Shown here piece by piece: positions 42,385 through 53,761 of a stretch of 64,000 nucleotides of DNA; position 1 is the first letter of the stretch; every line of letters begins with the position of its first letter. The notes under the pieces are model-generated. The model worked only from the letters and a program-made list of their open reading frames with translations, had not been told where the DNA came from and made no database searches. Origin of the DNA: Burkholderia sp. S171 (GTDB lineage: Bacteria > Pseudomonadota > Gammaproteobacteria > Burkholderiales > Burkholderiaceae); contig NZ_LMUF01000007.1 of the NCBI RefSeq assembly GCF_009766085.1, forward strand, positions 44,787 through 108,786, written 5' to 3'. Made by a program: the position numbers and the translations under genes.

Positions 42385-43311
42385 ATGTCAGCCATAGAAA
42401 TACGCAACGTCAAAAAGCGCTATAAAGAGCTGCAAGCGCTCAAAGGCGTGAACCTCGTCGTAGAAGAAGGCGAGTTTTTCGGCCTGCTCGGCCCCAACGG
42501 CGCCGGTAAAACGACCCTCATCAGCATCCTCGCGGGACTCGCGCGCGCCGATAGCGGGGCCATTTCCGTGCTCGGCCACGATGTGGTCACCGACTTCCGC
42601 CAGGCGCGCCGCTCGCTGGGCGTGGTGCCGCAGGAGCTCGTGTTCGATCCGTTTTTCACCGTCCGCGAGTCGCTGCGCATCCAGTCAGGCTATTTCGGGC
42701 TGCGCAAGAATGACGACTGGATCGACGAAATCATGGCCAATCTCGATCTCACCGAGAAAGCCGACGTCAACACACGCGCACTCTCAGGCGGCATGAAACG
42801 TCGTGTGCTGGTGGCCCAGGCGCTGGTCCACAAGCCGCCGGTGATCGTGCTCGACGAGCCAACCGCGGGCGTCGATGTCGAATTGCGCCAGACGCTCTGG
42901 AAGTTCATCTCCCGGCTGAACCGCGAAGGCCATACCATCGTGCTGACCACGCACTATCTTGAAGAAGCCGAGGCGCTGTGCGACCGGCTCGCCATGCTGC
43001 GTCGTGGAGAAGTCGTCGCACTTGAACGAACGAGCACGTTGTTGCAGCGCTTTGCTGGAATGCAGCTTTCGTTGCGTTTCTCGCAGGGCGTATTGCCCGC
43101 CGAGTTGCGCGCGCTGGAAGTCGATCCGCGTGCAACCTCCGGGACCAATCATTTGTTGCGGCTTGCAAACTATGATGAAGTTGAGCCGATTCTGGCGAAA
43201 TGCCGCGCAGCAGGCTGCACGTTCGATGAAATCGATGTGCGCAAAGCCGATCTTGAGGATGTGTTCGTGCAGGTAATGAACGAGCCGGAAGTGATCGAGG
43301 GCCTTTCATGA
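42385..43311 (+). CDS. ABC transporter ATP-binding protein (YadG-like)
   Basis: ATPase of an ABC-2 type exporter, 308 residues. Walker A GPNGAGKTT, signature LSGGMKRRVLVAQAL, Walker B VIVLDEPTAGVD and TTHYLEEAEALCDRLAML. The C-terminal part (about 225-308) is the accessory domain of the YadG/CcmA/NodI class. Substrate unknown. Overlaps its permease by ATGA. Confidence 0.92.
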   Translation: MSAIEIRNVKKRYKELQALKGVNLVVEEGEFFGLLGPNGAGKTTLISILAGLARADSGAISVLGHDVVTDFRQARRSLGVVPQELVFDPFFTVRESLRIQSGYFGLRKNDDWIDEIMANLDLTEKADVNTRALSGGMKRRVLVAQALVHKPPVIVLDEPTAGVDVELRQTLWKFISRLNREGHTIVLTTHYLEEAEALCDRLAMLRRGEVVALERTSTLLQRFAGMQLSLRFSQGVLPAELRALEVDPRATSGTNHLLRLANYDEVEPILAKCRAAGCTFDEIDVRKADLEDVFVQVMNEPEVIEGLS

Positions 43312-44063
43312 GCGGCTTTCGTACCCTGTTCTACAAAGAACTCCTGCGCTTCTACAAAGTTGGGTTTCAAACAGTGCTCGCGCCGGTTATCACGGCGCTT
43401 TTGTACCTGATGATCTTCGGGCACGCGCTCACGAATCACGTCGAGGTTTATCCGGGCGTGGCCTACACGAGCTTTCTCGTGCCGGGCCTGGTCATGATGA
43501 GCGTGTTGCAGAACGCGTTCGCGAACAGTTCGTCGTCGCTGATCCAGTCGAAGATCACGGGCAACCTCGTGTTCGTCTTGTTGCCGCCGCTGTCGCACTG
43601 GGAAATGTATTTTGCCTATGTGCTCGCGTCGGTCGTGCGTGGGATTGCGGTTGGTTTTGGCGTGTTTGTCGTCACGGTGTGGTTCATTCCCATGAGTTTC
43701 GCCGCGCCGTTCTACATTCTGGGTTTTGCGATCCTCGGTTCTGCAATTCTAGGAACCCTCGGATTGATCGCCGGCGTCTGGGCGGATAAATTCGACCAGC
43801 TCGCGGCATTCCAAAACTTTTTGATCATGCCGCTGACTTTCCTGTCCGGCGTGTTTTACTCCACCCATACGCTGCCGCCGATCTGGCGCGAAGTGTCGCG
43901 GCTGAATCCGTTCTTCTACATGATCGACGGTTTCCGATACGGCTTCTTCGGCATGTCCGACGTCAGTCCGCTCGCGAGCCTGGGCATTGTTGGCGGGTTC
44001 TTCATCGTCCTGGCGGCAATCGCGGTGCGCTTGCTGGCAAGTGGTTACAAACTGCGTCATTGA
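43308..44063 (+). CDS. ABC-2 type transporter permease (YadH-like)
   Basis: Permease partner of the preceding ATPase, 251 residues, six hydrophobic segments. It starts with the amphipathic TLFYKELLRFYKVGFQT typical of ABC-2 permeases and has the SGVFYSTHTLPPIWREVSRLNP re-entrant region and DGFRYGFFG motif. In E. coli the homologous yadGH pair likewise has no known substrate. Confidence 0.92.
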   Translation: MSGFRTLFYKELLRFYKVGFQTVLAPVITALLYLMIFGHALTNHVEVYPGVAYTSFLVPGLVMMSVLQNAFANSSSSLIQSKITGNLVFVLLPPLSHWEMYFAYVLASVVRGIAVGFGVFVVTVWFIPMSFAAPFYILGFAILGSAILGTLGLIAGVWADKFDQLAAFQNFLIMPLTFLSGVFYSTHTLPPIWREVSRLNPFFYMIDGFRYGFFGMSDVSPLASLGIVGGFFIVLAAIAVRLLASGYKLRH

Positions 44064-44102
44064 TCGTTATCCATCAATTCGCTTAATTTTCAGGAGACTT
44101 CC

Positions 44103-44342
44103 ATGTTGCCGACTCCGGAACAAGTGAAGGAATACATTGCTGGCGGCCTCGCTTGCCAGCATGTCGAAGTAGAAGGCGACGGCCAGCATTTCTTCGCGAC
44201 CATCGTGAGCGACGCATTCGAAGGCAAGCGGCCCATCGCTCGCCATCAACTCGTCTACGCGGCGCTCGGCGACCGCATGCGCGCGGAAATCCACGCGCTG
44301 AGCATGAAAACGCTGACTCCGGCCGAGTGGAAACCCGTCTGA
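44103..44342 (+). CDS. ibaG: BolA family protein IbaG
   Basis: Small BolA-like protein (79 residues) that with monothiol glutaredoxins handles Fe-S clusters. It has the V-E-G-D-G-x-H-F motif region (CQHVEVEGDGQHFFATIVSDAFEGKR) with the conserved His and the H-Q-L-V-Y helix. RBS CAGGAG before the ATG. As in E. coli (ibaG-murA) it sits directly upstream of murA, about 130 bases away. Confidence 0.93.
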   Translation: MLPTPEQVKEYIAGGLACQHVEVEGDGQHFFATIVSDAFEGKRPIARHQLVYAALGDRMRAEIHALSMKTLTPAEWKPV

Positions 44343-44473
44343 GCGTTCTTCACATTTATTGTTAAAGCATCACCCGTAACCGACTGGCTGAAAATTTAGT
44401 GCGATTCACTCAAGACAACCGCAGCGCCGATAACGGCGCCGCAGCAGGAAGCTCCGTAGAAGGAACGCCAAGC

Positions 44474-45742
44474 ATGGACAAACTCGTGATTGTCGGGGGC
44501 GCAAAGCTCTCGGGCGAAATCGTCGTATCGGGTGCGAAGAACGCGGCGCTGCCCATTCTTTGCGCCAGTCTGCTCACGGCGGACGACGTGCATCTGGAAA
44601 ACGTGCCCAACCTGCAAGACGTGCGCACGATGCTCAAATTGCTCAACCAGATGGGCGTGCGTTCCGAATCAGCGGACGGGAAAGTCTGGCTGAATGCATC
44701 GAAGGTCGACAATCTGGTCGCGCCGTATGAAATGGTCAAGACCATGCGCGCATCCATTCTTGTGCTCGGGCCACTGCTCGCACGTTTCGGCGAAGCGAAG
44801 GTGTCGTTGCCGGGCGGCTGCGCAATCGGCGCGCGTCCCGTCGACCAGCACATCAAGGGCCTTCAGGCGATGGGCGCCGAGATTACGATCGAACACGGTT
44901 TCATTGAAGCGCGGGCGAAGCGGCTGAAGGGCGCGCGCATTGTCACCGACATGATTACCGTCACCGGCACGGAAAACCTGCTGATGGCGGCGGTGCTGGC
45001 GGAAGGCGAAACGGTCATCGAAAACGCGGCGCGCGAGCCGGAAGTCAGCGATCTCGCGAATCTGCTCGTCGCGATGGGCGCGAAGATCGATGGGATCGGG
45101 TCGGACCGGCTGGTGATTCAGGGCGTCGACAAGTTGCATGGCGCGCGTCATTCGGTGGTGCCGGATCGCATTGAAGCGGGTACGTTTCTGTGCGCGGTCG
45201 CGGCTACCGGCGGCGACGTCACGTTGCGCAACGTGAATCCTTCGTTGCTCGAAGCAGTGATTGAAAAGCTGCACGAAGCGGGTGTATCTATTGAAGAAGG
45301 CGAGAACTGGCTTCGCGTACGGATGGATAAACGTCCGACAGCGGTCAGTTTCCGGACATCGGAATATCCGGCGTTCCCCACCGACATGCAGGCTCAGTTC
45401 ATGGCGCTCAACACGCTTGCGACCGGCACGTCGCAAGCGGTGGAAACCATCTTCGAAAACCGCTTCATGCACGTGCAGGAATTGAACCGGCTGGGCGCGA
45501 GCATCACTGTCGACGGTAATACGGCGCTGGTCACCGGCGTGCAGAAACTGTCGGGCGCGAAGGTGATGGCGACTGATCTGCGGGCATCGGCGAGTCTGGT
45601 GATTGCGGCCATGTGCGCGGAAGGCGAAACGCTGATTGATCGTATCTATCACCTTGATCGCGGCTACGACCGGATGGAAAGCAAGCTGACGGCAGTTGGC
45701 GCGAACGTGCGGCGCATCAAGGGTAGCGGAGGCGAGCAATGA
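44474..45742 (+). CDS. murA: UDP-N-acetylglucosamine 1-carboxyvinyltransferase
   Basis: First committed enzyme of peptidoglycan precursor synthesis, adding enolpyruvate from PEP to UDP-GlcNAc; target of fosfomycin. The 422-residue protein has the catalytic loop [15 protein letters not shown] with Cys116, [11 protein letters not shown], and the TEYPAF-like [13 protein letters not shown]. The frame is open from a GTG at 44399, but ATG 44474 has GAAGGAA at the right distance and starts the family sequence. Its stop overlaps hisG by ATGA. Confidence 0.97.
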   Translation: MDKLVIVGGAKLSGEIVVSGAKNAALPILCASLLTADDVHLENVPNLQDVRTMLKLLNQMGVRSESADGKVWLNASKVDNLVAPYEMVKTMRASILVLGPLLARFGEAKVSLPGGCAIGARPVDQHIKGLQAMGAEITIEHGFIEARAKRLKGARIVTDMITVTGTENLLMAAVLAEGETVIENAAREPEVSDLANLLVAMGAKIDGIGSDRLVIQGVDKLHGARHSVVPDRIEAGTFLCAVAATGGDVTLRNVNPSLLEAVIEKLHEAGVSIEEGENWLRVRMDKRPTAVSFRTSEYPAFPTDMQAQFMALNTLATGTSQAVETIFENRFMHVQELNRLGASITVDGNTALVTGVQKLSGAKVMATDLRASASLVIAAMCAEGETLIDRIYHLDRGYDRMESKLTAVGANVRRIKGSGGEQ

Positions 45743-46431
45743 GTTCGCTGCAAACTTCCCAGTCGTTGAGTTCGGTGCCGGCTAGCGCGATGTTGACGCT
45801 GGCGTTATCGAAGGGACGCATCTTCGATGAAACCCTGCCGCTGCTCGCCGCAGCCGGGGTGGAAGTGACGGAAGATCCCGAGACGTCGCGCAAGCTGATC
45901 TTGCCGACCACGAACCCGAATTTGCGCGTGATCATTGTGCGTGCAACCGATGTCCCGACCTACGTCGAATACGGCGCGGCCGACTTCGGCGTGGCAGGGA
46001 AGGACGTGTTGATCGAGCATGGCGGCGGCGGTTTGTATCAACCGATCGATCTGAACATTGCGCGCTGCCGGATGTCGGTGGCGGTGAAGAACGGCTTCGA
46101 TTACGAAACCGCCGTGCGCCAGGGTGCACGGCTGCGCATCGCGACAAAATATGTTGAAGTGGCACGTGAGCATTTCGCGGCGAAGGGCGTTCACGTCGAT
46201 CTGATCAAGCTGTACGGTTCGATGGAACTGGCGCCGCTGGTCGGCCTGGCCGATGCCATTGTCGACCTGGTCAGTTCAGGTAATACATTGCGCGCGAATG
46301 ATTTGGTCGAAGTTGAAGAAATCATGGAAATATCGTCGCGTCTGGTCGTCAATCAGGCCGCGCTGAAGTTGAAGCGCGCCGCATTGAAACCGTATCTCGA
46401 TGCGTTCGAACGCGCATCGGTTGGCGCGTAA
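45739..46431 (+). CDS. hisG: ATP phosphoribosyltransferase, catalytic subunit (short form)
   Basis: First and regulated step of histidine synthesis. The 230-residue protein is the short HisG that lacks the C-terminal regulatory domain and normally needs HisZ, which is not in this window. Motifs: [42 protein letters not shown] (adjacent segments) and [18 protein letters not shown]. The ATG at 45739 overlaps the murA stop; an internal ATG at 45790 would also start the conserved part. Confidence 0.96.
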   Translation: MSSLQTSQSLSSVPASAMLTLALSKGRIFDETLPLLAAAGVEVTEDPETSRKLILPTTNPNLRVIIVRATDVPTYVEYGAADFGVAGKDVLIEHGGGGLYQPIDLNIARCRMSVAVKNGFDYETAVRQGARLRIATKYVEVAREHFAAKGVHVDLIKLYGSMELAPLVGLADAIVDLVSSGNTLRANDLVEVEEIMEISSRLVVNQAALKLKRAALKPYLDAFERASVGA

Positions 46432-46473
46432 AAGCAGAGCAGAACCAAGCAGGGCAAACAACCGGATACCAGC

Positions 46474-47799
46474 ATGTCTATCAAGATTCGCAAACTCGAT
46501 TCCAGCGCCAACGGTTTTCACACGGCGCTGCACGCGGTGCTCGCGTTCGAGGCGAGCGAGGACGAAGCCATTGAGCGCTCGGTCGCGCAGATTCTGACCG
46601 ATGTCAAAACGCGTGGCGACGACGCTGTCCTGGACTACACGAACAAGTTCGACCGGCTGAAAGCCGAGAGCGTTGCGTCGCTGGAATTGCCCCAGGCTCA
46701 ACTGGAAGCGGCGCTTGAAGGGCTCGTTCCGAAACGTCGCGCTGCGCTGGAAGCAGCGGCGGCGCGCGTGCGCGGTTATCACGAGAAACAGCGAATTGAG
46801 TGCGGCAGCCATAGCTGGCAGTACACGGAAGCCGACGGCACGGTGCTCGGCCAGAAGGTCACGCCGCTGGATCGCGCTGGTATCTACGTGCCGGGCGGCA
46901 AGGCGGCGTATCCGTCGTCGGTGCTGATGAACGCGATTCCCGCGCGTGTGGCCGGCGTGAAGGAAATCGTGATGGTCGTGCCCACGCCGGACGGCGTGAA
47001 AAATCCGCTGGTGCTGGCGGCGGCGCTGCTGGGCGGCGTGGATCGCGTGTTCACCATCGGCGGCGCGCAGGCGATTGGCGCGCTGGCCTACGGCACGCAA
47101 ACCATTCCTGCCGTCGATAAAATCTGCGGCCCGGGCAACGCGTACGTGGCATCGGCGAAACGGCGCGTGTTCGGCACGGTGGGTATCGACATGATCGCGG
47201 GGCCGTCGGAAATCCTGATCATCTGCGACGGGACTACGGACCCGCGCTGGGTCGCGATGGACCTGTTCTCGCAAGCCGAGCACGACGAACTCGCGCAATC
47301 CATTTTGCTGTGTCCGGACGCGACATTTATCCAGCGCGTGGAAGACGCGATCAATGAATTGCTGCCCACGTTGCCGCGTCGCGATGTGATCCAGCGTTCG
47401 CTCGAAGACCGCGGCGCGCTGATCAAGGTCGCGGATATGAACGAAGCCTGCGCGATCGCCAACGACATCGCACCGGAACACCTCGAAATTTCCGCGCTCG
47501 ATCCGCATCACTGGGCGGCGCAGATCCGGCACGCGGGCGCGATCTTCCTCGGCCGCTACACGAGCGAAAGTCTCGGCGATTACTGCGCGGGACCGAACCA
47601 CGTTCTGCCGACATCACGTACCGCGCGGTTTTCATCGCCGCTGGGCGTGTACGACTTCATCAAGCGCTCAAGCGTCATTGAAGTCAGCGCGGAAGGCGCG
47701 CAGACGCTCGGCGAGATTGCAGCCGAACTGGCGTATGGCGAAGGCCTGCAGGCGCATGCGCGCAGCGCTGAATATCGGATGAAAAATACGTCGCAGTAA
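46474..47799 (+). CDS. hisD: Histidinol dehydrogenase
   Basis: Zinc enzyme that oxidises histidinol to histidine in two NAD-linked steps. The 441-residue protein contains [20 protein letters not shown], the signature [31 protein letters not shown] and the active-site AEHDELAQS and PEHLE motifs. Length is standard. Sits between hisG and hisC. Confidence 0.97.
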   Translation: MSIKIRKLDSSANGFHTALHAVLAFEASEDEAIERSVAQILTDVKTRGDDAVLDYTNKFDRLKAESVASLELPQAQLEAALEGLVPKRRAALEAAAARVRGYHEKQRIECGSHSWQYTEADGTVLGQKVTPLDRAGIYVPGGKAAYPSSVLMNAIPARVAGVKEIVMVVPTPDGVKNPLVLAAALLGGVDRVFTIGGAQAIGALAYGTQTIPAVDKICGPGNAYVASAKRRVFGTVGIDMIAGPSEILIICDGTTDPRWVAMDLFSQAEHDELAQSILLCPDATFIQRVEDAINELLPTLPRRDVIQRSLEDRGALIKVADMNEACAIANDIAPEHLEISALDPHHWAAQIRHAGAIFLGRYTSESLGDYCAGPNHVLPTSRTARFSSPLGVYDFIKRSSVIEVSAEGAQTLGEIAAELAYGEGLQAHARSAEYRMKNTSQ

Positions 47800-47879
47800 C
47801 AAATAACGACGCCAATCGAGTTAAACACAGAGGCGGCCTTAGAGCCGCCCAACGTCCGGCGCTGGAGTCCGGCAATACC

Positions 47880-48950
47880 ATGACAAGACCACAAGACATT
47901 CTGCGCCCCGACGTCCTTGCAATGACGTGTTATCCCGTGCCGAACTCAACCGGCCTCGTGAAGCTCGACGCGATGGAAAATCCGTATCGGTTGCCGGAGA
48001 AGCTGGCTGCTGAATTGGGCGAACGGCTAGCGGACGTCGCGTTGAACCGATACCCGGAACCGCGCCCGACCGCGTTAATCGAGAAGATCAAGCGCGTCAT
48101 GGAGGTGCCTGCCGCGTGCGAATTGCTGCTCGGCAACGGTTCGGACGAATTGATCAGCATGATGTCGATGGCGTGCGCGAAACCCGGCGGCGCCGTCGTT
48201 GCGCCGGTTCCCGGCTTTGTCATGTACGAGATGTCGGCGAAATTCGCGGGGCTTGAGTTTATCGGCGTGCCGTTGAATGAAGACTTCACACTCGATGTCG
48301 ATGCGCTGATCGCCGCAATCGAAACGCACAATCCGGCGCTGGTGTATCTCGCGTATCCGAACAACCCGACCGGCACGCTTTACGACGACGCGGACATTGA
48401 ATGCGTGATCGCGGCGGCATCGAATAGCCTGGTTGTGATCGATGAAGCGTATCAACCGTTCGCCCAGCAAAGCTGGCTGCCGCGCGCCGCTGATTTCGAC
48501 AACGTGGTCGTGATGCGGACCATGTCGAAGCTCGGTCTGGCGGGTATTCGCCTGGGTTATCTGGCGGGAAAGGCGTCATGGACGACGGAATTCGACAAAG
48601 TGCGCCCGCCGTACAACATCAATGTGCTGACGCAAGCTGCGGCGGATTTCATGCTTGATCACCTCGACGTGCTCGATGCCCAGGCCACCGAACTCCGTGC
48701 CGAGCGCACGCGTCTGGAAGACGCCATCAAGGCGCTGCCCGGCGCGACCGTTTTCCCGAGTGCCGGCAACTTCCTGCTCGTCCGCGTTCCCGATGCCGCT
48801 GCCGTCTTCGAAACCCTGCTGACATCGCGGGTTTTGATCAAAAACGTGAGTAAAATGCATCCGTTATTGGCGAATTGCGTGCGTTTGACGGTCGGATCGG
48901 CAGAAGAGAATGCGCAAATGATCGCCGCTCTGAAACTCGCGCTGCACTGA
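47880..48950 (+). CDS. hisC: Histidinol-phosphate aminotransferase
   Basis: PLP transaminase making histidinol phosphate. The 356 residues have [42 protein letters not shown] and the PLP-lysine region [15 protein letters not shown], in type I fold order. Starts at ATG 47880, 80 bases after hisD. Confidence 0.97.
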   Translation: MTRPQDILRPDVLAMTCYPVPNSTGLVKLDAMENPYRLPEKLAAELGERLADVALNRYPEPRPTALIEKIKRVMEVPAACELLLGNGSDELISMMSMACAKPGGAVVAPVPGFVMYEMSAKFAGLEFIGVPLNEDFTLDVDALIAAIETHNPALVYLAYPNNPTGTLYDDADIECVIAAASNSLVVIDEAYQPFAQQSWLPRAADFDNVVVMRTMSKLGLAGIRLGYLAGKASWTTEFDKVRPPYNINVLTQAAADFMLDHLDVLDAQATELRAERTRLEDAIKALPGATVFPSAGNFLLVRVPDAAAVFETLLTSRVLIKNVSKMHPLLANCVRLTVGSAEENAQMIAALKLALH

Positions 48951-48979
48951 AATCTCTTAAAAGTCTCGAAGGAAACACC

Positions 48980-49567
48980 ATGCGCATTGCGGAAGTCGTT
49001 CGCAACACCAGCGAAACGCAGATCCGTGTGAAGCTCGACCTGGATGGCACCGGCAAGCAAAAGCTTGCCACCGGTGTGCCGTTTCTCGACCACATGCTCG
49101 ACCAGATCGCGCGTCACGGGCTCATCGACCTCGAAGTCGAAGCGCATGGCGACCTCGAAATCGATGACCACCACACGGTGGAAGACACGGGTATCACGCT
49201 GGGTCAGGCGGTGGCGAAGGCGATCGGCGACCGCAAGGGCATTCGCCGTTACGGCCATTCCTACGTGCCGCTCGACGAAGCGCTGTCACGCGTGGTGATC
49301 GATTTTTCGGGCCGCCCGGGACTGGAGTTTCACGTCCCGTTCACGCGTGCGCGCATTGGTACGTTCGACGTCGATCTCACCATCGAATTCTTCCGCGGCT
49401 TCGTGAATCATGCGGGCGTGACGCTGCACATCGACAATTTGCGCGGTATCAATGCGCATCATCAGGTGGAAACCGTCTTCAAGGCATTCGGCCGCGCGTT
49501 GCGCATGGCTGTTGAGCTGGACGAGCGCGCGGCGGGGCAGATTCCATCGACCAAGGGCAGCCTTTAA
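48980..49567 (+). CDS. hisB: Imidazoleglycerol-phosphate dehydratase
   Basis: Dehydrates imidazole glycerol phosphate. The 195-residue protein is the single-function form without the histidinol phosphatase domain. Manganese-binding motifs [13 protein letters not shown] and [11 protein letters not shown], and the second set [14 protein letters not shown] and [13 protein letters not shown], are present. The frame opens at 48875 inside hisC, but ATG 48980 with AAGGAAA ahead is the natural start. Confidence 0.97.
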   Translation: MRIAEVVRNTSETQIRVKLDLDGTGKQKLATGVPFLDHMLDQIARHGLIDLEVEAHGDLEIDDHHTVEDTGITLGQAVAKAIGDRKGIRRYGHSYVPLDEALSRVVIDFSGRPGLEFHVPFTRARIGTFDVDLTIEFFRGFVNHAGVTLHIDNLRGINAHHQVETVFKAFGRALRMAVELDERAAGQIPSTKGSL

Positions 49568-49660
49568 GCGCCTTCTAAATAACGCGAAACCGGCATTTAT
49601 CGGACGTGTTTCCAAGCGCGTCCGGGCCGTCCGCGTCGATACGAGCCATGCCGGCCTGCG

Positions 49661-50281
49661 ATGAATCTACTCAAATCGTTCATTTCGTTGCTCGCGCTGA
49701 TCAATCCGGTCGGCGCGATCCCGTTTTTCCTGAGCTTGACGACCGACATGTCGAGCTCGGAAAAGGCCGGCACGATCCGGATCGCGTCCATTTCGGTCTT
49801 CTGCGTGATTGCCGTGACGGCGCTGCTTGGGCAGCAGATCATCGCGTTCTTCGGGATTTCCGTTGGCTCCCTTGAAGTGGGCGGCGGCATCATCATGTTG
49901 TTGATGGCGATCAACATGTTGAACGCCCAGGTCGGCAACGCGCGCTCCACGCCGGAAGAGCGGCACGAAGCCGAGATGAAAAACAGCATCGCGGTCGTGC
50001 CGCTCGCCATTCCGCTGCTGACGGGGCCGGGCTCCATCAGCACGGTGATCGTCTATTCTGCAAGTGTGGCGCATTGGTATGACCGGCTCGGGCTGGTCGT
50101 GATCGGCGCGGTGCTGGCGGCGCTGTGTTTCGGCGCGTTGATGCTCGCCGAACCCATTGCGCGCTGGGTCGGACGCACCGGCATTAACATTGGTACGCGG
50201 CTGATGGGCTTGATGCTGTCGGCGCTGGCGGTGGAATTTATCGTTAATGGATTGAAGGCGTTGCTGCCCTCTTTGAAATAG
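49661..50281 (+). CDS. MarC family integral membrane protein
   Basis: A 206-residue protein with six hydrophobic segments of the MarC/UPF0056 family ([20 protein letters not shown] at the start; [20 protein letters not shown] in the middle; [20 protein letters not shown] near the end). The family has no settled function; an early link of MarC to antibiotic resistance was not supported. It is embedded in the his cluster between hisB and hisH, 93 bases after hisB, and is likely co-transcribed. Confidence 0.9.
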   Translation: MNLLKSFISLLALINPVGAIPFFLSLTTDMSSSEKAGTIRIASISVFCVIAVTALLGQQIIAFFGISVGSLEVGGGIIMLLMAINMLNAQVGNARSTPEERHEAEMKNSIAVVPLAIPLLTGPGSISTVIVYSASVAHWYDRLGLVVIGAVLAALCFGALMLAEPIARWVGRTGINIGTRLMGLMLSALAVEFIVNGLKALLPSLK

Positions 50282-50312
50282 CGTTCTGAAACGTGCTGAA
50301 TTGAATACTTCG

Positions 50313-50963
50313 ATGAAAACTTCGATAGCAATCGTGGACTACGGCATGGGCAACCTGCGCTCCGTGTATCAGGCGCTCCGCAAGGCCGCGCCGGAAGCGG
50401 ACGTGGCGATCGTTGGGCAGCCCGAAGCGATCCGCGCAGCTGACCGCGTCGTGCTGCCGGGACAGGGCGCCATGCGTGACTGCATGGCGCATCTTGGCGC
50501 GTCGGGTTTGCAGGAAGCCGTCATGGAAGCCGCTCGCGACAAACCTATGCTGGGCGTGTGTGTCGGCGAGCAGATGCTGTTCGACTGGAGCCAGGAAGGG
50601 GACGTCAAGGGCACAAACGGCCTCGGACTGATACCCGGCAAGGTCGTGCGCTTCGAGCTGGAAGGCCAGTTGCAAGATGACGGTTCGCGTTTCAAAGTCC
50701 CGCAGATGGGCTGGAACCGCGTGCGTCAGACGCAGCAGCATGCGCTGTGGGACGGCGTGCCCGACGAATCGTTTTTCTATTTCGTGCACAGTTACTACGG
50801 CGTCCCGGACAATCCGGCGCATACATCCGGCGAAACGCTGTACGGCGCGCCATTTACCTCGGCCATCGCCCGGGACAATTTGTTCGCGACCCAGTTTCAC
50901 CCGGAGAAGAGCGCGGACGCGGGCTTGCGGCTGTATCGAAACTTCGTACACTGGAAACCGTGA
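50313..50963 (+). CDS. hisH: Imidazole glycerol phosphate synthase glutaminase subunit HisH
   Basis: Class I glutamine amidotransferase that feeds ammonia to HisF. The 216-residue protein has the nucleophile elbow [12 protein letters not shown] (Cys83), VPQMGWNRV, and the catalytic His/Glu in [17 protein letters not shown] at 50301 would add four residues; ATG 50313 starts the usual [14 protein letters not shown]. Confidence 0.96.
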   Translation: MKTSIAIVDYGMGNLRSVYQALRKAAPEADVAIVGQPEAIRAADRVVLPGQGAMRDCMAHLGASGLQEAVMEAARDKPMLGVCVGEQMLFDWSQEGDVKGTNGLGLIPGKVVRFELEGQLQDDGSRFKVPQMGWNRVRQTQQHALWDGVPDESFFYFVHSYYGVPDNPAHTSGETLYGAPFTSAIARDNLFATQFHPEKSADAGLRLYRNFVHWKP

Positions 50964-51135
50964 AGTGCGCGGTTTTGGTGCTGTTTTAGCGGCGGTTTGA
51001 CGTTTTGGCTTATGCCGTTTGCAGCGGCGAGCCTCGCATCAGTTGTACTACACTAGCGAGACGGCAAGCAAAACAAGGGCGTTGCGCCCAAGTTTGCAAC
51101 CGTTCGATTAACCCTTATCCGATAACGCTATTCCT

Positions 51136-51888
51136 ATGTTGCTCATTCCGGCCATCGATCTAAAAGACGGTCAGTGCGTACGCCTCAAACAAGGCGATAT
51201 GGACCAGGCGACCATTTTTTCCGAAGATCCGGCGGCAATGGCCCGGCTATGGGTCGATCGGGGCGCACGGCGGCTTCATCTCGTCGACCTGAACGGCGCG
51301 TTTGCCGGCAAGCCGAAAAACGAAGAAGCCATTCGCGCGATCATCAAGGAAGTCGGCAACGACATCCCGGTGCAGCTCGGCGGCGGCATTCGCGACCTGA
51401 ACACCATCGAGCGCTATCTCGACGACGGTCTGGAGTACGTGATCATCGGCACGGCAGCGGTGAAAAATCCGGGCTTCCTGCAAGATGCATGCACCGCGTT
51501 TGCGGGTCATATCATCGTCGGGCTGGATGCGAAGGACGGTAAGGTCGCCACCGACGGCTGGAGCAAGCTGACGGGCCACGAAGTCATCGACCTCGGCCGC
51601 AAGTTCGAAGATTACGGCTGCGAGGCGATCATCTATACGGATATCGGCCGCGACGGCATGTTACAGGGCATCAACATTGAAGCCACTGTGCGCCTCGCGC
51701 AAGCCGTCAAGATTCCGGTGATCGCGAGCGGCGGATTGTCGAACCTGGGCGACATCGACTCCCTGTGCGAAGTGGAAGACGAAGGCATTTCCGGCGTGAT
51801 TTGCGGGCGCGCGATTTATTCCGGCGATCTGGATTTCGCCGCGGCGCAAGCGCGCGCCGACAAGCTACGCGAAGCCGACGACGCCTGA
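51136..51888 (+). CDS. hisA: ProFAR isomerase HisA
   Basis: Isomerises ProFAR to PRFAR. The 250-residue TIM barrel starts [20 protein letters not shown] with the catalytic Asp of the first strand, and has [20 protein letters not shown] and [14 protein letters not shown] with the second catalytic Asp. Follows hisH by about 170 bases. Confidence 0.97.
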   Translation: MLLIPAIDLKDGQCVRLKQGDMDQATIFSEDPAAMARLWVDRGARRLHLVDLNGAFAGKPKNEEAIRAIIKEVGNDIPVQLGGGIRDLNTIERYLDDGLEYVIIGTAAVKNPGFLQDACTAFAGHIIVGLDAKDGKVATDGWSKLTGHEVIDLGRKFEDYGCEAIIYTDIGRDGMLQGINIEATVRLAQAVKIPVIASGGLSNLGDIDSLCEVEDEGISGVICGRAIYSGDLDFAAAQARADKLREADDA

Positions 51889-52145
51889 GCCTAAGTCGCC
51901 GCATGTTGCGAGGGCGCCGCGCGGTCGTGGGTAACCTGACAACGCGGCTTCCTTTTCCGCACGCGTGATTTAAGCGCCTTATGTGCTTCTGGACGGCTTT
52001 CCGCTCAGCCTGATCGAGGCCGCGCCGCAAGTCTGTTCACGCGGGGCGGCGTTTCGTTTCGCTTCTTTCCGCGACGGTCAATTTCGATTCAATCGTCCCG
52101 CTTATCCTAAGCACTCACTCGCAGCGCAACGGCATTCGTACCAAC

Positions 52146-52919
52146 ATGGCTCTCGCTAAACGCATCATCCCGTGTCTCGACGTCACCGCTGGCCGCGTGG
52201 TCAAGGGCGTCAATTTCCTCGAATTGCGCGACGCGGGCGATCCCGTCGAAATTGCTCGTCGATACGACGCTCAAGGCGCCGACGAACTCACGTTCCTCGA
52301 TATCACGGCGACTTCAGACCAGCGTGACCTGATCCTGCCGATCATCGAACAAGTGGCGTCGCAGGTTTTTATCCCGCTGACCGTTGGCGGCGGCGTGCGC
52401 GCGGTAGAAGACGTGCGCCGGCTGCTGAACGCGGGCGCCGACAAGATCAGTATGAATTCATCTGCGGTGTCGAATCCGCAACTCGTGCGCGACGCCTCCG
52501 ACAAACATGGCTCGCAGTGCATCGTGGTGGCTATCGATGCCAAGCGCGTCAGCGCCGCGGGCGAAACCCCGCGGTGGGAAGTATTCACGCACGGCGGCCG
52601 CAAGAACACGGGGCTCGATGTGGTTGAGTGGGCGCGCAAGATGGCGGAATTCGGCGCTGGCGAAATCTTGCTGACCAGCATGGATCGCGACGGCACGAAA
52701 AGCGGCTTTGACCTCGCGCTGACGCGCGCGGTGTCCGACGCTATTTCCATTCCGGTCATTGCGTCAGGCGGCGTGGGCTCGCTCGCGCATCTCGCCGATG
52801 GCATCACCGAAGGTCACGCCGATGCGGTGCTGGCCGCCAGCATCTTCCACTATGGCGAACACACGGTCGGCGAGGCGAAACGCTTCATGGCTGATCAGGG
52901 TATTTCGGTGAGGATTTAA
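52146..52919 (+). CDS. hisF: Imidazole glycerol phosphate synthase cyclase subunit HisF
   Basis: Cyclase that closes the imidazole ring and releases AICAR. The 257-residue half-barrel-repeat protein has [53 protein letters not shown] and [15 protein letters not shown], with Asp at both catalytic positions (CLDV, MDRDG). 257 bases separate it from hisA. Confidence 0.97.
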   Translation: MALAKRIIPCLDVTAGRVVKGVNFLELRDAGDPVEIARRYDAQGADELTFLDITATSDQRDLILPIIEQVASQVFIPLTVGGGVRAVEDVRRLLNAGADKISMNSSAVSNPQLVRDASDKHGSQCIVVAIDAKRVSAAGETPRWEVFTHGGRKNTGLDVVEWARKMAEFGAGEILLTSMDRDGTKSGFDLALTRAVSDAISIPVIASGGVGSLAHLADGITEGHADAVLAASIFHYGEHTVGEAKRFMADQGISVRI

Positions 52920-52922
52920 GCG

Positions 52923-53336
52923 GTGACTGCACAAACTGACGAAGCGGGCTGGCTCGAGAAGGTCAAGTGGGACGCGAACGGCCTTGTGCCGGTGATCGCG
53001 CAGGAATCCACAACGGGCGACGTGCTGATGTTCGCGTGGATGAATCGCGAAGCGTTGGCGAAAACCATCGAATTGAAGCGCGCGGTGTATTACTCGCGAT
53101 CGCGCCAGCGCCTGTGGTTCAAGGGCGAGGAGTCCGGACACGTTCAGCATGTGCACGAAGTCCGGCTCGACTGCGACGAAGACGTCGTATTGCTGAAAGT
53201 GGAGCAGGTGTCGGGCATTGCGTGCCACACCGGCCGTCATTCGTGCTTTTTCCAGAAATTCGAAGGATCGGTAGAAACGGGCGACTGGGTCGCTGTTGAA
53301 CCGGTCTTGATGGACCCCGAACATATCTATAAGTAA
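52923..53336 (+). CDS. hisI: Phosphoribosyl-AMP cyclohydrolase HisI
   Basis: Opens the adenine ring of PR-AMP. The 137-residue stand-alone protein has [33 protein letters not shown], the zinc/metal Asp and Cys in [14 protein letters not shown] and [14 protein letters not shown] start 4 bases after hisF. It shares one base with hisE (TAATG). Confidence 0.96.
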   Translation: MTAQTDEAGWLEKVKWDANGLVPVIAQESTTGDVLMFAWMNREALAKTIELKRAVYYSRSRQRLWFKGEESGHVQHVHEVRLDCDEDVVLLKVEQVSGIACHTGRHSCFFQKFEGSVETGDWVAVEPVLMDPEHIYK

Positions 53337-53716
53337 TGACTCAAGCCACGCTTTCCACGCAAGACACGTTGCTGCGCCTCGCTGCGATTATCGATAGCCG
53401 CAAGGGCGGAGACCCGGAACAATCCTACGTTTCCCGACTCTTTCATAAAGGTGACGACGCCGTTCTCAAGAAGATCGGCGAGGAAGCTACCGAAGTCGTG
53501 CTGGCCGCCAAGGACACGCGACACGGCGGCGCACCCAAGGCGCTTGTCGGCGAAGTGGCCGACTTGTGGTTCCATTGTCTCGTGATGCTGTCCCATTTCG
53601 ACCTTAGCCCGGCAGATGTCATTGCTGAACTGGAAAGGCGAGAAGGGATGTCGGGGATCGAAGAAAAGGCGTTACGCAAATCCCGCGATCGCGAGCAGAA
53701 CGAAAACGGCGGCTAA
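53336..53716 (+). CDS. hisE: Phosphoribosyl-ATP pyrophosphatase HisE
   Basis: MazG-like all-helical enzyme that hydrolyses PR-ATP to PR-AMP. The 126 residues show [28 protein letters not shown] with the metal-binding EExxE, and [13 protein letters not shown]. Separate from HisI, unlike the fused enterobacterial HisIE. Confidence 0.95.
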   Translation: MTQATLSTQDTLLRLAAIIDSRKGGDPEQSYVSRLFHKGDDAVLKKIGEEATEVVLAAKDTRHGGAPKALVGEVADLWFHCLVMLSHFDLSPADVIAELERREGMSGIEEKALRKSRDREQNENGG

Positions 53717-53761
53717 GCTGGACGGTTGGATCACGTTCGACCGGTCGCCGAGGAGGATGAA

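Noticed and set aside
44669..47601. Minus-strand frames opposite murA and hisD (about 350 and 440 codons)
   Set aside because: Antisense shadows; murA and hisD carry their catalytic motifs and proper starts.
51889..52145. Possible gene in the 257-base hisA-hisF gap
   Set aside because: No frame with RBS and family-like sequence; likely intercistronic or promoter DNA.
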